NCBI GenBank assembly: GCA_003526065.1
Contig: DQBD01000284.1
Location: forward strand, 489-5,689
Reading direction: 5' to 3'
DNA length: 5,201 bases
DNA from: Gammaproteobacteria bacterium
Lineage (GTDB): Bacteria > Pseudomonadota > Gammaproteobacteria > Immundisolibacterales > Immundisolibacteraceae
A program made the position numbers and the translations under genes. Positions 1 to 5,201 of this stretch are shown here, in pieces. Below the pieces are notes generated by a model. The model was not told where the DNA came from. It ran no database searches and saw only the letters and a program-made list of their open reading frames with translations. How positions within the stretch are numbered: position 1 is the stretch's first letter; the number at the start of each line of letters is the position of its first letter.

Positions 1-330
1 GTACTGGTCGACATCGCCGTCGACCAGGGCGGCTGCGTCGAGACCGCCCGCCCCACCAGCCATTCCGACCCGGTCTACACCGTCGACGGCGTGCTGCATT
101 ACTGCGTCACCAACATGCCGGGCGCCTACCCGCGCACCGCCACGGTGGCCCTCACGCAGGCCACGCTGCCCTACCTCAAGCGCCTGGCGACCGGCGGCCG
201 GGCGGCGCTGTTCGAGGACCCGGCACTGGGCGCCGGCGTCAACACCCATGAGGGCTACCTCACCTGCCAGCCGGTCGCCCACGGCCTGAACCTGCAGGCG
301 CGCTACCGGTCGCTGGACTCGCTGGCCTGA
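1..330 (+). CDS. ald: Alanine dehydrogenase, C-terminal fragment (5' end outside the window)
   Basis: The enzyme catalyses NAD-dependent interconversion of L-alanine with pyruvate and ammonia in the cytoplasm. The frame is open from base 1 to the TGA at 328-330 and gives 109 residues, about the last 30% of a family that is usually about 370 residues long. Recognisable family blocks are VLVDIAVDQGGC at residues 1-12, RPTSHSDP just after it, HYCVTNMPGAYPRTATVAL in the middle, and NTHEGYLT near the end. The Asp of the VDQGG block corresponds, from memory of the family, to a conserved active-site aspartate. The N-terminal substrate-binding part and the Rossmann NAD site lie upstream of the window. 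The gene runs tail to tail into cysZ and their last 28 bases overlap. The related pyridine nucleotide transhydrogenase alpha subunit is a less likely alternative because the HYCVTNMPGA region is typical of Ald. Confidence 0.93.
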   Translation, partial: VLVDIAVDQGGCVETARPTSHSDPVYTVDGVLHYCVTNMPGAYPRTATVALTQATLPYLKRLATGGRAALFEDPALGAGVNTHEGYLTCQPVAHGLNLQARYRSLDSLA

Positions 331-1046
331 GGCAACGCCGGCTCGGCGCCGCGCACCAGCAGGCAGGCGCCGATCACCGCCGCCGGCATGAGCACCAGGT
401 TCACCAGCGGCAACATCCCCAGCAGCAGCACCCCGCCCCCGAAACCGAGCGCCGGCCAGCGCGCGGCGGCGGCGCTGCGGCGCACGGCGGGAAAGTCCTG
501 ACCGCGATGGGCCAGCGGGTAGTCGAGATACTCCAGCGCCAGCAACCAGGCCCCCAGCAGCAGCCAGGCCGGACCGGCCAGCAGGTTCACACCCGGCACC
601 CACAGCAGCAGCCACAGCGGCAGCGCGCGCAGCAGGAAGTACCCGAGCTTGCGCAGTTCGTTACCGATCGCCGCCAGCGCGTCGGCCAGCCAGCCGCGCC
701 CGTGTGCCGACGGCTCACCGAGCACCCGCGCCGCCAGCACGGCGTTGAACGGCGCGGCAATGAGATTGGCCAGCGCCGTGAAGGCGTACACCAGCACCAG
801 CAGCAGCGCCAGCACGAACACCGGCCACAGCAGCAGCGCCAGCCAGTCCAGCCAGCCGGGCAGCAGCCCGCGCAGCCACTGCACCGCGTCGCCCACATAA
901 TGGACGGCGGCCACCGTGCCGGCGGCGAACAGCAACACGTTGATCAACAGCGGCGTCAGAACCAGACCGCGCCACCTGCGATCAAACAGCACCGAAAAAC
1001 CGCGATACAGGCACTGCAGTCCCGCCATCGCCGACGCTACCGGCAT
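303..1046 (-). CDS. cysZ: CysZ-family (EI24 domain) inner-membrane sulfate transport protein
   Basis: CysZ is an inner-membrane protein that takes up sulfate for cysteine synthesis. The product has 247 residues, close to the 253 of E. coli CysZ. It is very hydrophobic, with membrane stretches at about residues 28-50, 68-92, 134-170 and 203-231. Family blocks are visible: LIAAPFNAVLA (95-105), the Y-x-DYP motif (Y173, D175, Y176, P177) and PLVNLVLMPAAVIGA (213-227), which closely resembles PFLNLVIMPVAVCGA of E. coli CysZ as I remember it. The ATG at 1046 is supported by a strong Shine-Dalgarno. The stop codon lies inside the 3' end of ald. No other cysteine-pathway gene is visible, so the sulfate role rests on family membership alone, and a general EI24 membrane protein is the cautious reading. 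The many CAGCAG runs on the plus strand here are simply CTG leucine codons of this gene. Confidence 0.88.
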   Translation of the reverse strand: MPVASAMAGLQCLYRGFSVLFDRRWRGLVLTPLLINVLLFAAGTVAAVHYVGDAVQWLRGLLPGWLDWLALLLWPVFVLALLLVLVYAFTALANLIAAPFNAVLAARVLGEPSAHGRGWLADALAAIGNELRKLGYFLLRALPLWLLLWVPGVNLLAGPAWLLLGAWLLALEYLDYPLAHRGQDFPAVRRSAAAARWPALGFGGGVLLLGMLPLVNLVLMPAAVIGACLLVRGAEPALPQASESSDR

Positions 1047-1052
1047 CTCAAA

Positions 1053-1060
1053 CCCTCCCT
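1053..1060 (-). promoter_or_regulatory. Shine-Dalgarno of cysZ
   Basis: Read on the minus strand the sequence is AGGGAGGG, ending six bases before the ATG at 1046. This strong site fixes the cysZ start. Confidence 0.75.
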
Positions 1061-1063
1061 GCG

Positions 1064-1128
1064 CGTGATCACGGGTTGATCGGCTGACGGCTGATCAGCA
1101 TCAGCGCGTGCATCGCACGGCCGATCGA
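1064..1128. other. Nested inverted repeats in the cysZ/EEP intergenic region (possible regulatory DNA or leader RNA)
   Basis: An outer pair, GATCGGC (1078-1084) and GCCGATC (1120-1126), encloses two further perfect hairpins. These are GCTGAT/ATCAGC (1090-1095 with 1100-1105, loop of 4) and CGTGC/GCACG (1107-1111 with 1115-1119, loop of 3). Bases 1076-1077 and 1127-1128 extend the outer stem by a U.G and a U-A pair on the plus strand. Together they can form a compact three-way junction in which the second hairpin abuts the outer stem directly. A separate 10-base palindrome, CGTGATCACG, lies next to it at 1064-1073. GATC occurs four times between 1067 and 1126. On the minus strand the element would sit in the cysZ leader, just upstream of its Shine-Dalgarno. 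No known RNA family or operator was recognised. The symmetry is seen directly; any function is inferred. Confidence 0.4.
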
Positions 1129-1171
1129 GCATGCATTCCGGGCCGACGCGTGGTCCAAGGCGGGGGGCGCC

Positions 1172-1199
1172 CTTGCGCACCAACCCGGCAACCCCATCT
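1172..1199 (+). promoter_or_regulatory. Candidate sigma-32 (RpoH) heat-shock promoter for the EEP-hsp20-lon operon
   Basis: A -35-like CTTGCGC (1172-1178) is followed after 13 bases by CCCCATCT (1192-1199). The RpoH consensus is about CTTGAAA, a spacer of 11-16 bases, then CCCCATnT. The -10 half matches fully and the -35 half matches at its CTTG core. The spacing equals that of E. coli dnaK P1 as I recall it. Transcription would start near 1205-1208, leaving a leader of about 40 bases before the ATG at 1248. It points at a cluster that encodes two classic heat-shock products, which makes chance less likely. The GC-rich last three bases of the -35 box depart from consensus. Confidence 0.6.
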
Positions 1200-1247
1200 T
1201 GTACTCCACCGCGCGCCGCCCACAACGCGGCACCACACGAAGTCCTC

Positions 1248-2042
1248 ATGTCCCGACCCCAACACAGACTGCGCGTACTGACCTACAACATCCAGGTGGG
1301 CATAGACACCCGCCACTACCGCCAGTACCTGACACGCGGCTGGCGGCACATGCTGCCGTTTCCCGGCCGCCAGGAAAACCTCGACCAGGTGGCGGCCGTG
1401 CTGCGCGACCACGACATCGTCGCCCTGCAGGAGATCGACGCCGGCTCCTACCGTGGCGCCTTCCTGAATCAGGCCCAGTACCTGGCCGACCTGGCCGGCT
1501 TTCCCAACTGGCACCTGCAGGTGAACCGCAACTACGGCGCCCTCGCCCGGCACGGCATCGCCGTGCTCAGCCGCCTGCCCCCGACCGGCATCCGCGAGTG
1601 CCGCCTGCCCGGCTTTCTGCCCGGTCGCGGGGCGTTGCTGCTGAGCTTTGGCAGCGACCGGCGGCCGCTGCACGTGCTGGCCGTGCACCTGTCGCTCGGC
1701 CAGCGCTCGCGCATGCGCCAGCTGCGCTACCTGTCGCGCCTGGCCATGCACTGCAAGGACCTGATCCTGCTTGGCGACATGAACTGCGCCGCCTGGCAGC
1801 TGGAGCGCAACTCCGGCCTGATCCACGCCGGACTGCGCGTGGCCGACACCGAAGGACACAGCTACCCGTCCTGGCGTCCACGGCGTAACCTCGACCATGT
1901 ACTGGTATCGCCGGGGCTGAGCGTGCACCGCGCCCGGGTGCTCGATCATCCCATGTCCGACCACCTGCCGGTGGCGGTGGAACTGGACTTGCCGCCGGCG
2001 CTGGCCGCCAGTCTGGCCGAGCCGGTGGCTGCCTGCGCCTGA
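1248..2042 (+). CDS. Endonuclease/exonuclease/phosphatase (EEP) superfamily protein
   Basis: This 264-residue cytoplasmic protein has no visible signal peptide or membrane segment. It carries the complete EEP metal-dependent hydrolase signature: Asn14 in TYNIQ, metal-binding Glu62 in LQEID, His147 in AVHLSLG, Asp177 and Asn179 in GDMNC, Asp216-His217 in NLDHVLVS, and the terminal catalytic Asp238-His239 in SDHLPV. The fold cleaves phosphodiester or phosphomonoester bonds in nucleic acids, phospholipids or inositol phosphates, and the sequence alone does not reveal the substrate. The frame stays open upstream to an ATG at 1131, but that start would precede the likely promoter and adds 39 residues rich in Pro, Arg and Thr without family character. 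The ATG at 1248 places TYNIQ near the N-terminus as expected, although its ribosome site (GAAG at 1239-1242) is weak. The gene ends 26 bases before hsp20, so co-transcription is likely. Family assignment is firm; biological role is unknown. Confidence 0.88.
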   Translation: MSRPQHRLRVLTYNIQVGIDTRHYRQYLTRGWRHMLPFPGRQENLDQVAAVLRDHDIVALQEIDAGSYRGAFLNQAQYLADLAGFPNWHLQVNRNYGALARHGIAVLSRLPPTGIRECRLPGFLPGRGALLLSFGSDRRPLHVLAVHLSLGQRSRMRQLRYLSRLAMHCKDLILLGDMNCAAWQLERNSGLIHAGLRVADTEGHSYPSWRPRRNLDHVLVSPGLSVHRARVLDHPMSDHLPVAVELDLPPALAASLAEPVAACA

Positions 2043-2068
2043 CACGCAACGCTGCACGGAGGACCGCC

Positions 2069-2491
2069 ATGCCATCGCGAGACCTCGAACGCCGCATGTG
2101 GGCAGAGGCCTGTGCCCTGCTCGACCAGGCCGAACGGTTACAACGCCAATTCTTCGATCCCCCCGGCGGACGCGGCACCGGCCGTGGCTGGCAGCCGCCC
2201 GTCGACGTGTACTCCGCCGGTTCTGAGCTGGTGATCATGGCCGCCCTGCCGGGAGTGACCGCCGAACGGCTGGAGGTCGGCATCGACGGCGTGATGCTGA
2301 TGATCGCCGGCGAACGTCGCCTGCCCGATGCGCTGCGCGGGCACCGTGTACAGCGCCTGGAAATTCCGCGCGGCCGCTTCGAGCGCCGCCTGCGTCTGCC
2401 GCCGGGCACGTATCAGATCGGCCGCCTGGAACTGAGCCACGGCTGCCTGGTTCTGATCCTGCACCGGGTCGAGTCGATGACCGGAGAATGA
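2069..2491 (+). CDS. Small heat-shock protein, Hsp20/alpha-crystallin family
   Basis: This is a 140-residue ATP-independent holdase that would bind unfolding proteins in the cytoplasm. A strong Shine-Dalgarno, CGGAGGA (2057-2063), precedes the ATG by five bases. Residues 1-40 form a variable N-terminal arm with hydrophobic and aromatic positions (Trp11, Phe28, Phe29). The alpha-crystallin domain spans about 42-133, with PPVDVYSAGSELVIMAALPGV (43-63) and IPRGRFERRLRLP (99-111) matching the family blocks. The end is unusual. The expected A-x-x-x-NGVL-x-I-x-x-PK segment is replaced by LELSHGCLVLILHRVE (120-135), and the chain stops seven residues after Arg133 without a clear I-x-I/V tail, the motif that normally links dimers into large oligomers. 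It may therefore form small assemblies. Its stop codon is two bases from the preferred lon start, which suggests translational coupling of holdase and protease. Confidence 0.92.
   Translation: MPSRDLERRMWAEACALLDQAERLQRQFFDPPGGRGTGRGWQPPVDVYSAGSELVIMAALPGVTAERLEVGIDGVMLMIAGERRLPDALRGHRVQRLEIPRGRFERRLRLPPGTYQIGRLELSHGCLVLILHRVESMTGE
2483..2486 (+). promoter_or_regulatory. Shine-Dalgarno of lon, within the end of hsp20
   Basis: GGAG lies seven bases before the ATG at 2494 but only one base before the alternative ATG at 2488, which overlaps the hsp20 stop as ATGA. The spacing favours the ATG at 2494. Confidence 0.6.
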
Positions 2492-2493
2492 AC

Positions 2494-4872
2494 ATGAACA
2501 ACGAAACCGCCGTGTCCACCGCCCGCCAGGCCGAAGACGACGTTCTGCTGATCCTGCCGGTACGCAACCTGGTCCTGTTTCCGGGTGTGGTGATGCCGTT
2601 GACGGTCGGCCGCAAGGGCTCGATCGAGGCGGCCCAGGAGGCCGTGCGCAGCGATCGCCCGCTGGGCCTGCTGCTGCAGAAGGAAGCCGGTGACGACCAC
2701 CCGGGGCCGGACGATCTTTACAAGGTCGGCACCGTGGCCAGCGTGCTGCGCTTCGTGTCGGCGCAGGACGGCGCCCACCACGTGGTGTGCCAGGGCGAGG
2801 AGCGGTTCCGGGTGCTGGACTTCATCCCCGGCCACCCGTACCTGCTGGCGCGCATCGAGCGCTTCGCGGCTGCCGACGAGGGCGGCGTGGAGAACGAAGC
2901 CCGCACGCTGAACCTGCGCGAGCAGGCACTGCAGGCGCTGGAACTGCTGCCGCAAACGCCAGCCGAGCTGGTGCATGCCATCCAGTCCACGCCGACCGGC
3001 TCGGCACTGGCGGACCTGATCGTCAGCTACATGGACCTCAAGCCGCAGGAAAAGCAGGAAGTGCTCGAGCTGGTGGACCTGCCGCAGCGTCTGACGCGCG
3101 TATCCGAACTGCTGGCACGACGCATCGAAGTGTTGCGGATCCAGCGCGACATCTCGCAGCAGACACGCGAAAAGCTCGACGAGCGGCAGCGCGAATTCGT
3201 GCTGCGCGAACAGCTGAGAACGATCCAGAAGGAGCTTGGCGAGGCCGACGACCAGGCTGCCGAGGCCGAGGAACTGGCCGAGGCGGTTGCCAAGGCGGAC
3301 ATGCCGGCCGAGGTCGAGGAGCACGCACGCAAGGAACTCAAGCGCCTGGCCCGCATGCCCGAAGCCTCCGGCGAGTACCCGATGCTGCGCACGTACCTGG
3401 AGTGGCTCACCGAGCTGCCGTGGGGGAAAGCCAGCACGGACAACCTGGACATCGAAGCGGCCCGTGACGTGCTGGACCAGGATCACTGGGGGCTGGACAA
3501 GATCAAGCGCCGTATCCTCGAACACCTGGCGGTGCGCAAGCTCAGCCCCGAAGGCAAGAGCCCGATCCTGTGTTTCGTCGGCCCGCCGGGGGTCGGCAAG
3601 ACCTCACTCGGCCAGAGCATCGCCCGCGCCATGGGCCGGCGGTTCGTGCGCGTGTCACTGGGCGGCGTACACGACGAGGCGGAAATCCGCGGCCACCGCC
3701 GCACCTACGTCGGCGCCCTGCCCGGCAACATCATCCAGTCCATCCGCAAGGCCGGCACGCGCAACCCGGTACTGATGCTCGACGAGATGGACAAGCTCGG
3801 CCAGGGCTTCCACGGCGACCCCTCGGCGGCCCTGCTGGAGGTGCTCGACCCCGAGCAGAATCATACGTTTCGCGACAACTACCTGGCCGTGCCATTCGAC
3901 CTGTCACAGGTCATGTTCATCGCCACCGCCAACGTGCTCGACAACATCCCGGGCCCGTTGCGCGACCGCATGGAAGTGATCGAACTGCCGGGGTACACGC
4001 AGGAAGACAAGCTCGAAATCGCCCGCCGGTACCTGATCGACCGCCAAATGAAGGCCAGTGGCCTCGGCGCCGATCAGGCGCAGCTCACCGACGCCACGCT
4101 GCGCGCCATCATCGACGGGTACACCCGCGAAGCCGGCTGCCGCAATCTGGAGCGCGAAATCGGCGCCGTCCTGCGGCACCTGGCGGTGCGCGTGGCACAG
4201 GGCGAGACCGGCCCGCACCACATCGAAGCCGACGACCTGCCCGCCATCCTGGGCCCGGCCCGCTTCGACTCCGAGCTGGCCATGCGCACCTCCATGCCGG
4301 GGGTGGCCACCGGCCTGGCCTGGACCCCGGTCGGTGGCGACATCCTGTTCATCGAAGCCAGTCGCTCACCAGGCAACGGCAAGCTCATCCTCACCGGACA
4401 ACTGGGCGAGGTGATGAAGGAAAGCGTCCAGGCGGCGCTGTCGTTGCTCAAGAGCCGAGCAACGGAACTGGGCATCGATCCGGCATCGTTCGACACGCAC
4501 GACATTCACGTGCACGTGCCGGCCGGCGCCATCCCCAAGGACGGCCCGTCGGCCGGCGTGGCCATGTTCGTGGCACTGGCGTCGCTGCACACCGACCGCT
4601 GCGTGCGCGCCGACACCGCCATGAGCGGCGAGATCAGCCTGCGTGGGCTCGTGCTCCCGGTGGGCGGCATCAAGGAGAAGGTTGTCGCGGCGCATCGTGC
4701 CGGCATCCGCCGTGTGATGCTGCCGGCGCGCAACCAGAAGGACTACGACGACATCCCCGCCAGCGCCCGCGAGCAATTGGAGTTCATCTGGCTCGAAGGT
4801 GTCGATCAGGCCCTGGACGCCGTGTTCGAGCACCCGCAGTCGGCCGATGCGCTGGCCGCCGATGGCGGCTGA
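2494..4872 (+). CDS. lon: ATP-dependent Lon protease (endopeptidase La)
   Basis: Lon is a cytoplasmic hexameric AAA+ protease that unfolds and degrades damaged and selected regulatory proteins. The product has 792 residues (E. coli Lon 784) and looks intact. The LON N-terminal substrate-binding domain covers about 17-205, beginning LPVRNLVLFPGVVMPL, followed by a charged coiled-coil linker to about 280. The AAA+ module carries Walker A GPPGVGKT (363-370, Lys369), Walker B LMLDE (Asp430, Glu431), sensor-1 Asn480 in IATAN, arginine finger Arg492 in RDRME, and probable sensor-2 Arg550. The protease domain from about 595 contains the Ser-Lys dyad, Ser686 in KDGPSAG and Lys729 in GGIKEK, with the same 43-residue spacing as Ser679-Lys722 of E. 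coli. An ATG two codons upstream (2488) is possible but badly spaced from the ribosome site. Association with hsp20 and an EEP gene, without clpX or hupB, suggests a second Lon paralogue. Control probably comes from the candidate RpoH promoter at 1172-1199. Confidence 0.97.
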   Translation: MNNETAVSTARQAEDDVLLILPVRNLVLFPGVVMPLTVGRKGSIEAAQEAVRSDRPLGLLLQKEAGDDHPGPDDLYKVGTVASVLRFVSAQDGAHHVVCQGEERFRVLDFIPGHPYLLARIERFAAADEGGVENEARTLNLREQALQALELLPQTPAELVHAIQSTPTGSALADLIVSYMDLKPQEKQEVLELVDLPQRLTRVSELLARRIEVLRIQRDISQQTREKLDERQREFVLREQLRTIQKELGEADDQAAEAEELAEAVAKADMPAEVEEHARKELKRLARMPEASGEYPMLRTYLEWLTELPWGKASTDNLDIEAARDVLDQDHWGLDKIKRRILEHLAVRKLSPEGKSPILCFVGPPGVGKTSLGQSIARAMGRRFVRVSLGGVHDEAEIRGHRRTYVGALPGNIIQSIRKAGTRNPVLMLDEMDKLGQGFHGDPSAALLEVLDPEQNHTFRDNYLAVPFDLSQVMFIATANVLDNIPGPLRDRMEVIELPGYTQEDKLEIARRYLIDRQMKASGLGADQAQLTDATLRAIIDGYTREAGCRNLEREIGAVLRHLAVRVAQGETGPHHIEADDLPAILGPARFDSELAMRTSMPGVATGLAWTPVGGDILFIEASRSPGNGKLILTGQLGEVMKESVQAALSLLKSRATELGIDPASFDTHDIHVHVPAGAIPKDGPSAGVAMFVALASLHTDRCVRADTAMSGEISLRGLVLPVGGIKEKVVAAHRAGIRRVMLPARNQKDYDDIPASAREQLEFIWLEGVDQALDAVFEHPQSADALAADGG

Positions 4873-4883
4873 CCTGGAACCAC

Positions 4884-4925
4884 GGGCCGGGCCAGCGCGG
4901 GAACCGCGCCGCGCCTGCCCGGTCC
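4884..4925 (+). terminator. Strong GC hairpin after lon, terminator-like but lacking a U-tract
   Basis: The lower stem pairs 4884-4892 with 4917-4925 (nine pairs including one G.U). After an internal loop of 2 and 7 bases, the upper stem pairs GCGCGG (4895-4900) with CCGCGC (4904-4909) around a GAA loop. It begins 11 bases after the lon stop. The following bases, AACTCAACGC, contain no T run, so it may act as a weak terminator, a pause site or an mRNA 3' stabiliser instead. Confidence 0.35.
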
Positions 4926-4927
4926 AA
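4900..4927 (+). promoter_or_regulatory. Possible sigma-E (RpoE)-type promoter for the exported protein gene
   Basis: GGAACCG (4900-4906) is followed after 16 bases by TCCAA (4923-4927). This resembles the sigma-E pattern GGAACTT, about 16 bases, then TCAAA or TCTGA. Transcription would start near 4934, about 40 bases before the ATG at 4976. The downstream product is exported, which suits envelope-stress control. The boxes are short and imperfect, and the site overlaps the hairpin, so chance remains a fair explanation. Confidence 0.3.
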
Positions 4928-4975
4928 CTCAACGCCGGCCGGCGACCTGCCACCCGGCACCACGAGGGTCCTGCC

Positions 4976-5201
4976 ATGCAGAAAAAACCAATCTTCTCCG
5001 TTGTTCTCGGCGCTGCCCTGCTGGCGCTCGGCGGCACCGTGACTGCCGCCGGCCACGGCGCCGGCAAACCTGCCGATCCCGCTGCCACTCAACCGCCGGC
5101 CAGCAGTAACCGCCAGTCACTGCCGGACGCCGATCGCAGCCTGGAGCGTGCCCAGGAACGTCAGGCGGCACCGGCCCATGAGCACTCCCGAGCCCACGAG
5201 C
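4976..5201 (+). CDS. Exported protein of unknown function, N-terminal part (3' end outside the window)
   Basis: The frame runs from the ATG at 4976 to the window edge without a stop, giving 75 residues. GAGGG (4964-4968) lies seven bases before the ATG and acts as ribosome site. The start is a classic Sec signal peptide: a basic QKKP head, a hydrophobic core FSVVLGAALLALGG (residues 7-20), and a V-T-A or T-A-A cleavage site near residue 24 or 25. The mature part has a Pro/Ala-rich linker (about 31-43), then a charged segment rich in Arg, Glu, Gln, Ala and His (SLERAQERQ and EHSRAHE) that could be helical or coiled coil. No Cys follows the signal, so it is not an obvious lipoprotein. I do not recognise the family. 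It is probably periplasmic or secreted. The hairpin between lon and this gene, and the possible separate promoter, suggest it is not simply part of the lon operon. Confidence 0.7.
   Translation, partial: MQKKPIFSVVLGAALLALGGTVTAAGHGAGKPADPAATQPPASSNRQSLPDADRSLERAQERQAAPAHEHSRAHE

Noticed and set aside
798..843. 16-base direct repeat CAGCAGCAGCGCCAGC (798-813 and 828-843)
   Set aside because: Both copies encode the same Leu-Ala-Leu-Leu-Leu string in a cysZ membrane segment, so codon use explains it; only two copies, no CRISPR-like pattern.
507..1079. Gln/Arg-rich plus-strand open frame with CAG repeats opposite cysZ
   Set aside because: The repeats are CTG leucine codons of the cysZ membrane segments read backwards; not a repeat-protein gene.
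1215..1231. Five-pair hairpin GCCGC/GCGGC in the EEP leader, considered as an RNA thermometer
   Set aside because: The stem is short, does not cover the weak ribosome site or the start codon, and such stems are common in GC-rich DNA.
1131..1247. Upstream extension of the EEP gene to an ATG at 1131 (39 extra residues)
   Set aside because: It has no convincing ribosome site, lies upstream of the likely promoter, overlaps the structured intergenic element, and encodes residues without family character.
1140..1247. Search for a CIRCE (HrcA) element before the heat-shock cluster
   Set aside because: No TTAGCACTC/GAGTGCTAA-like inverted repeat is present; the sigma-32 pattern is the better explanation.
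1101..2075. Long minus-strand open frame opposite the EEP gene
   Set aside because: Composition rich in Gln, His, Val and Ala is typical of the complement of a GC-rich gene. The plus strand carries all catalytic motifs of a known superfamily.
2413..3525. 370-residue minus-strand open frame opposite the lon N-terminal half
   Set aside because: It is antisense to a motif-complete Lon and shows no recognisable domain, so it is explained by codon bias in GC-rich DNA.
4933..4944. 12-base palindrome CGCCGGCCGGCG before the exported protein gene
   Set aside because: It consists only of G and C in a GC-rich spacer, where such palindromes arise readily; nothing around it supports a function.
3570..5042. 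490-residue plus-strand open frame in a second frame of lon
   Set aside because: An Arg/Pro/His/Gly-rich product with no domain that runs through lon into the intergenic gap; a frame shadow.

Overview
This is a GC-rich window (roughly two thirds G+C by eye) with tightly packed genes. The protein families and a heat-shock-type (RpoH) promoter suggest a high-GC proteobacterium, most likely a gammaproteobacterium. That assignment is inferred from protein resemblance alone.

Layout. Positions 1-330 (+) hold the C-terminal end of an alanine dehydrogenase cut by the window edge. Its end overlaps by 28 bases, tail to tail, the end of a minus-strand CysZ-family membrane protein gene (303-1046). A divergent intergenic region of about 200 bases (1047-1247) follows. 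It holds the cysZ Shine-Dalgarno, a dense nested dyad symmetry that can fold as a three-way junction (1076-1128), and a good candidate sigma-32 promoter (1172-1199) facing right.

That promoter leads into a compact three-gene cluster on the plus strand: an endonuclease/exonuclease/phosphatase (EEP) superfamily protein (1248-2042), a small alpha-crystallin (Hsp20) chaperone (2069-2491) and a complete Lon protease (2494-4872). The gaps are 26 and 2 bases, so the three are very probably one operon. Hsp20 would hold unfolded proteins and Lon would degrade them. The role of the EEP hydrolase in such a stress operon is unknown and is the most interesting open question here. The lon gene lies next to hsp20 rather than clpP/clpX, which suggests an additional Lon copy rather than the housekeeping one.

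After lon there is a 103-base gap with a strong GC hairpin and a sigma-E-like promoter candidate overlapping it. The start of a gene for an exported, charged, low-complexity protein of unknown function (4976 to the window end) follows. I saw no rRNA, tRNA, CRISPR array, insertion sequence or phage gene. The window is mostly ordinary chromosomal core. Its novelty lies in the EEP-Hsp20-Lon grouping, its apparent heat-shock control, and the structured intergenic element.
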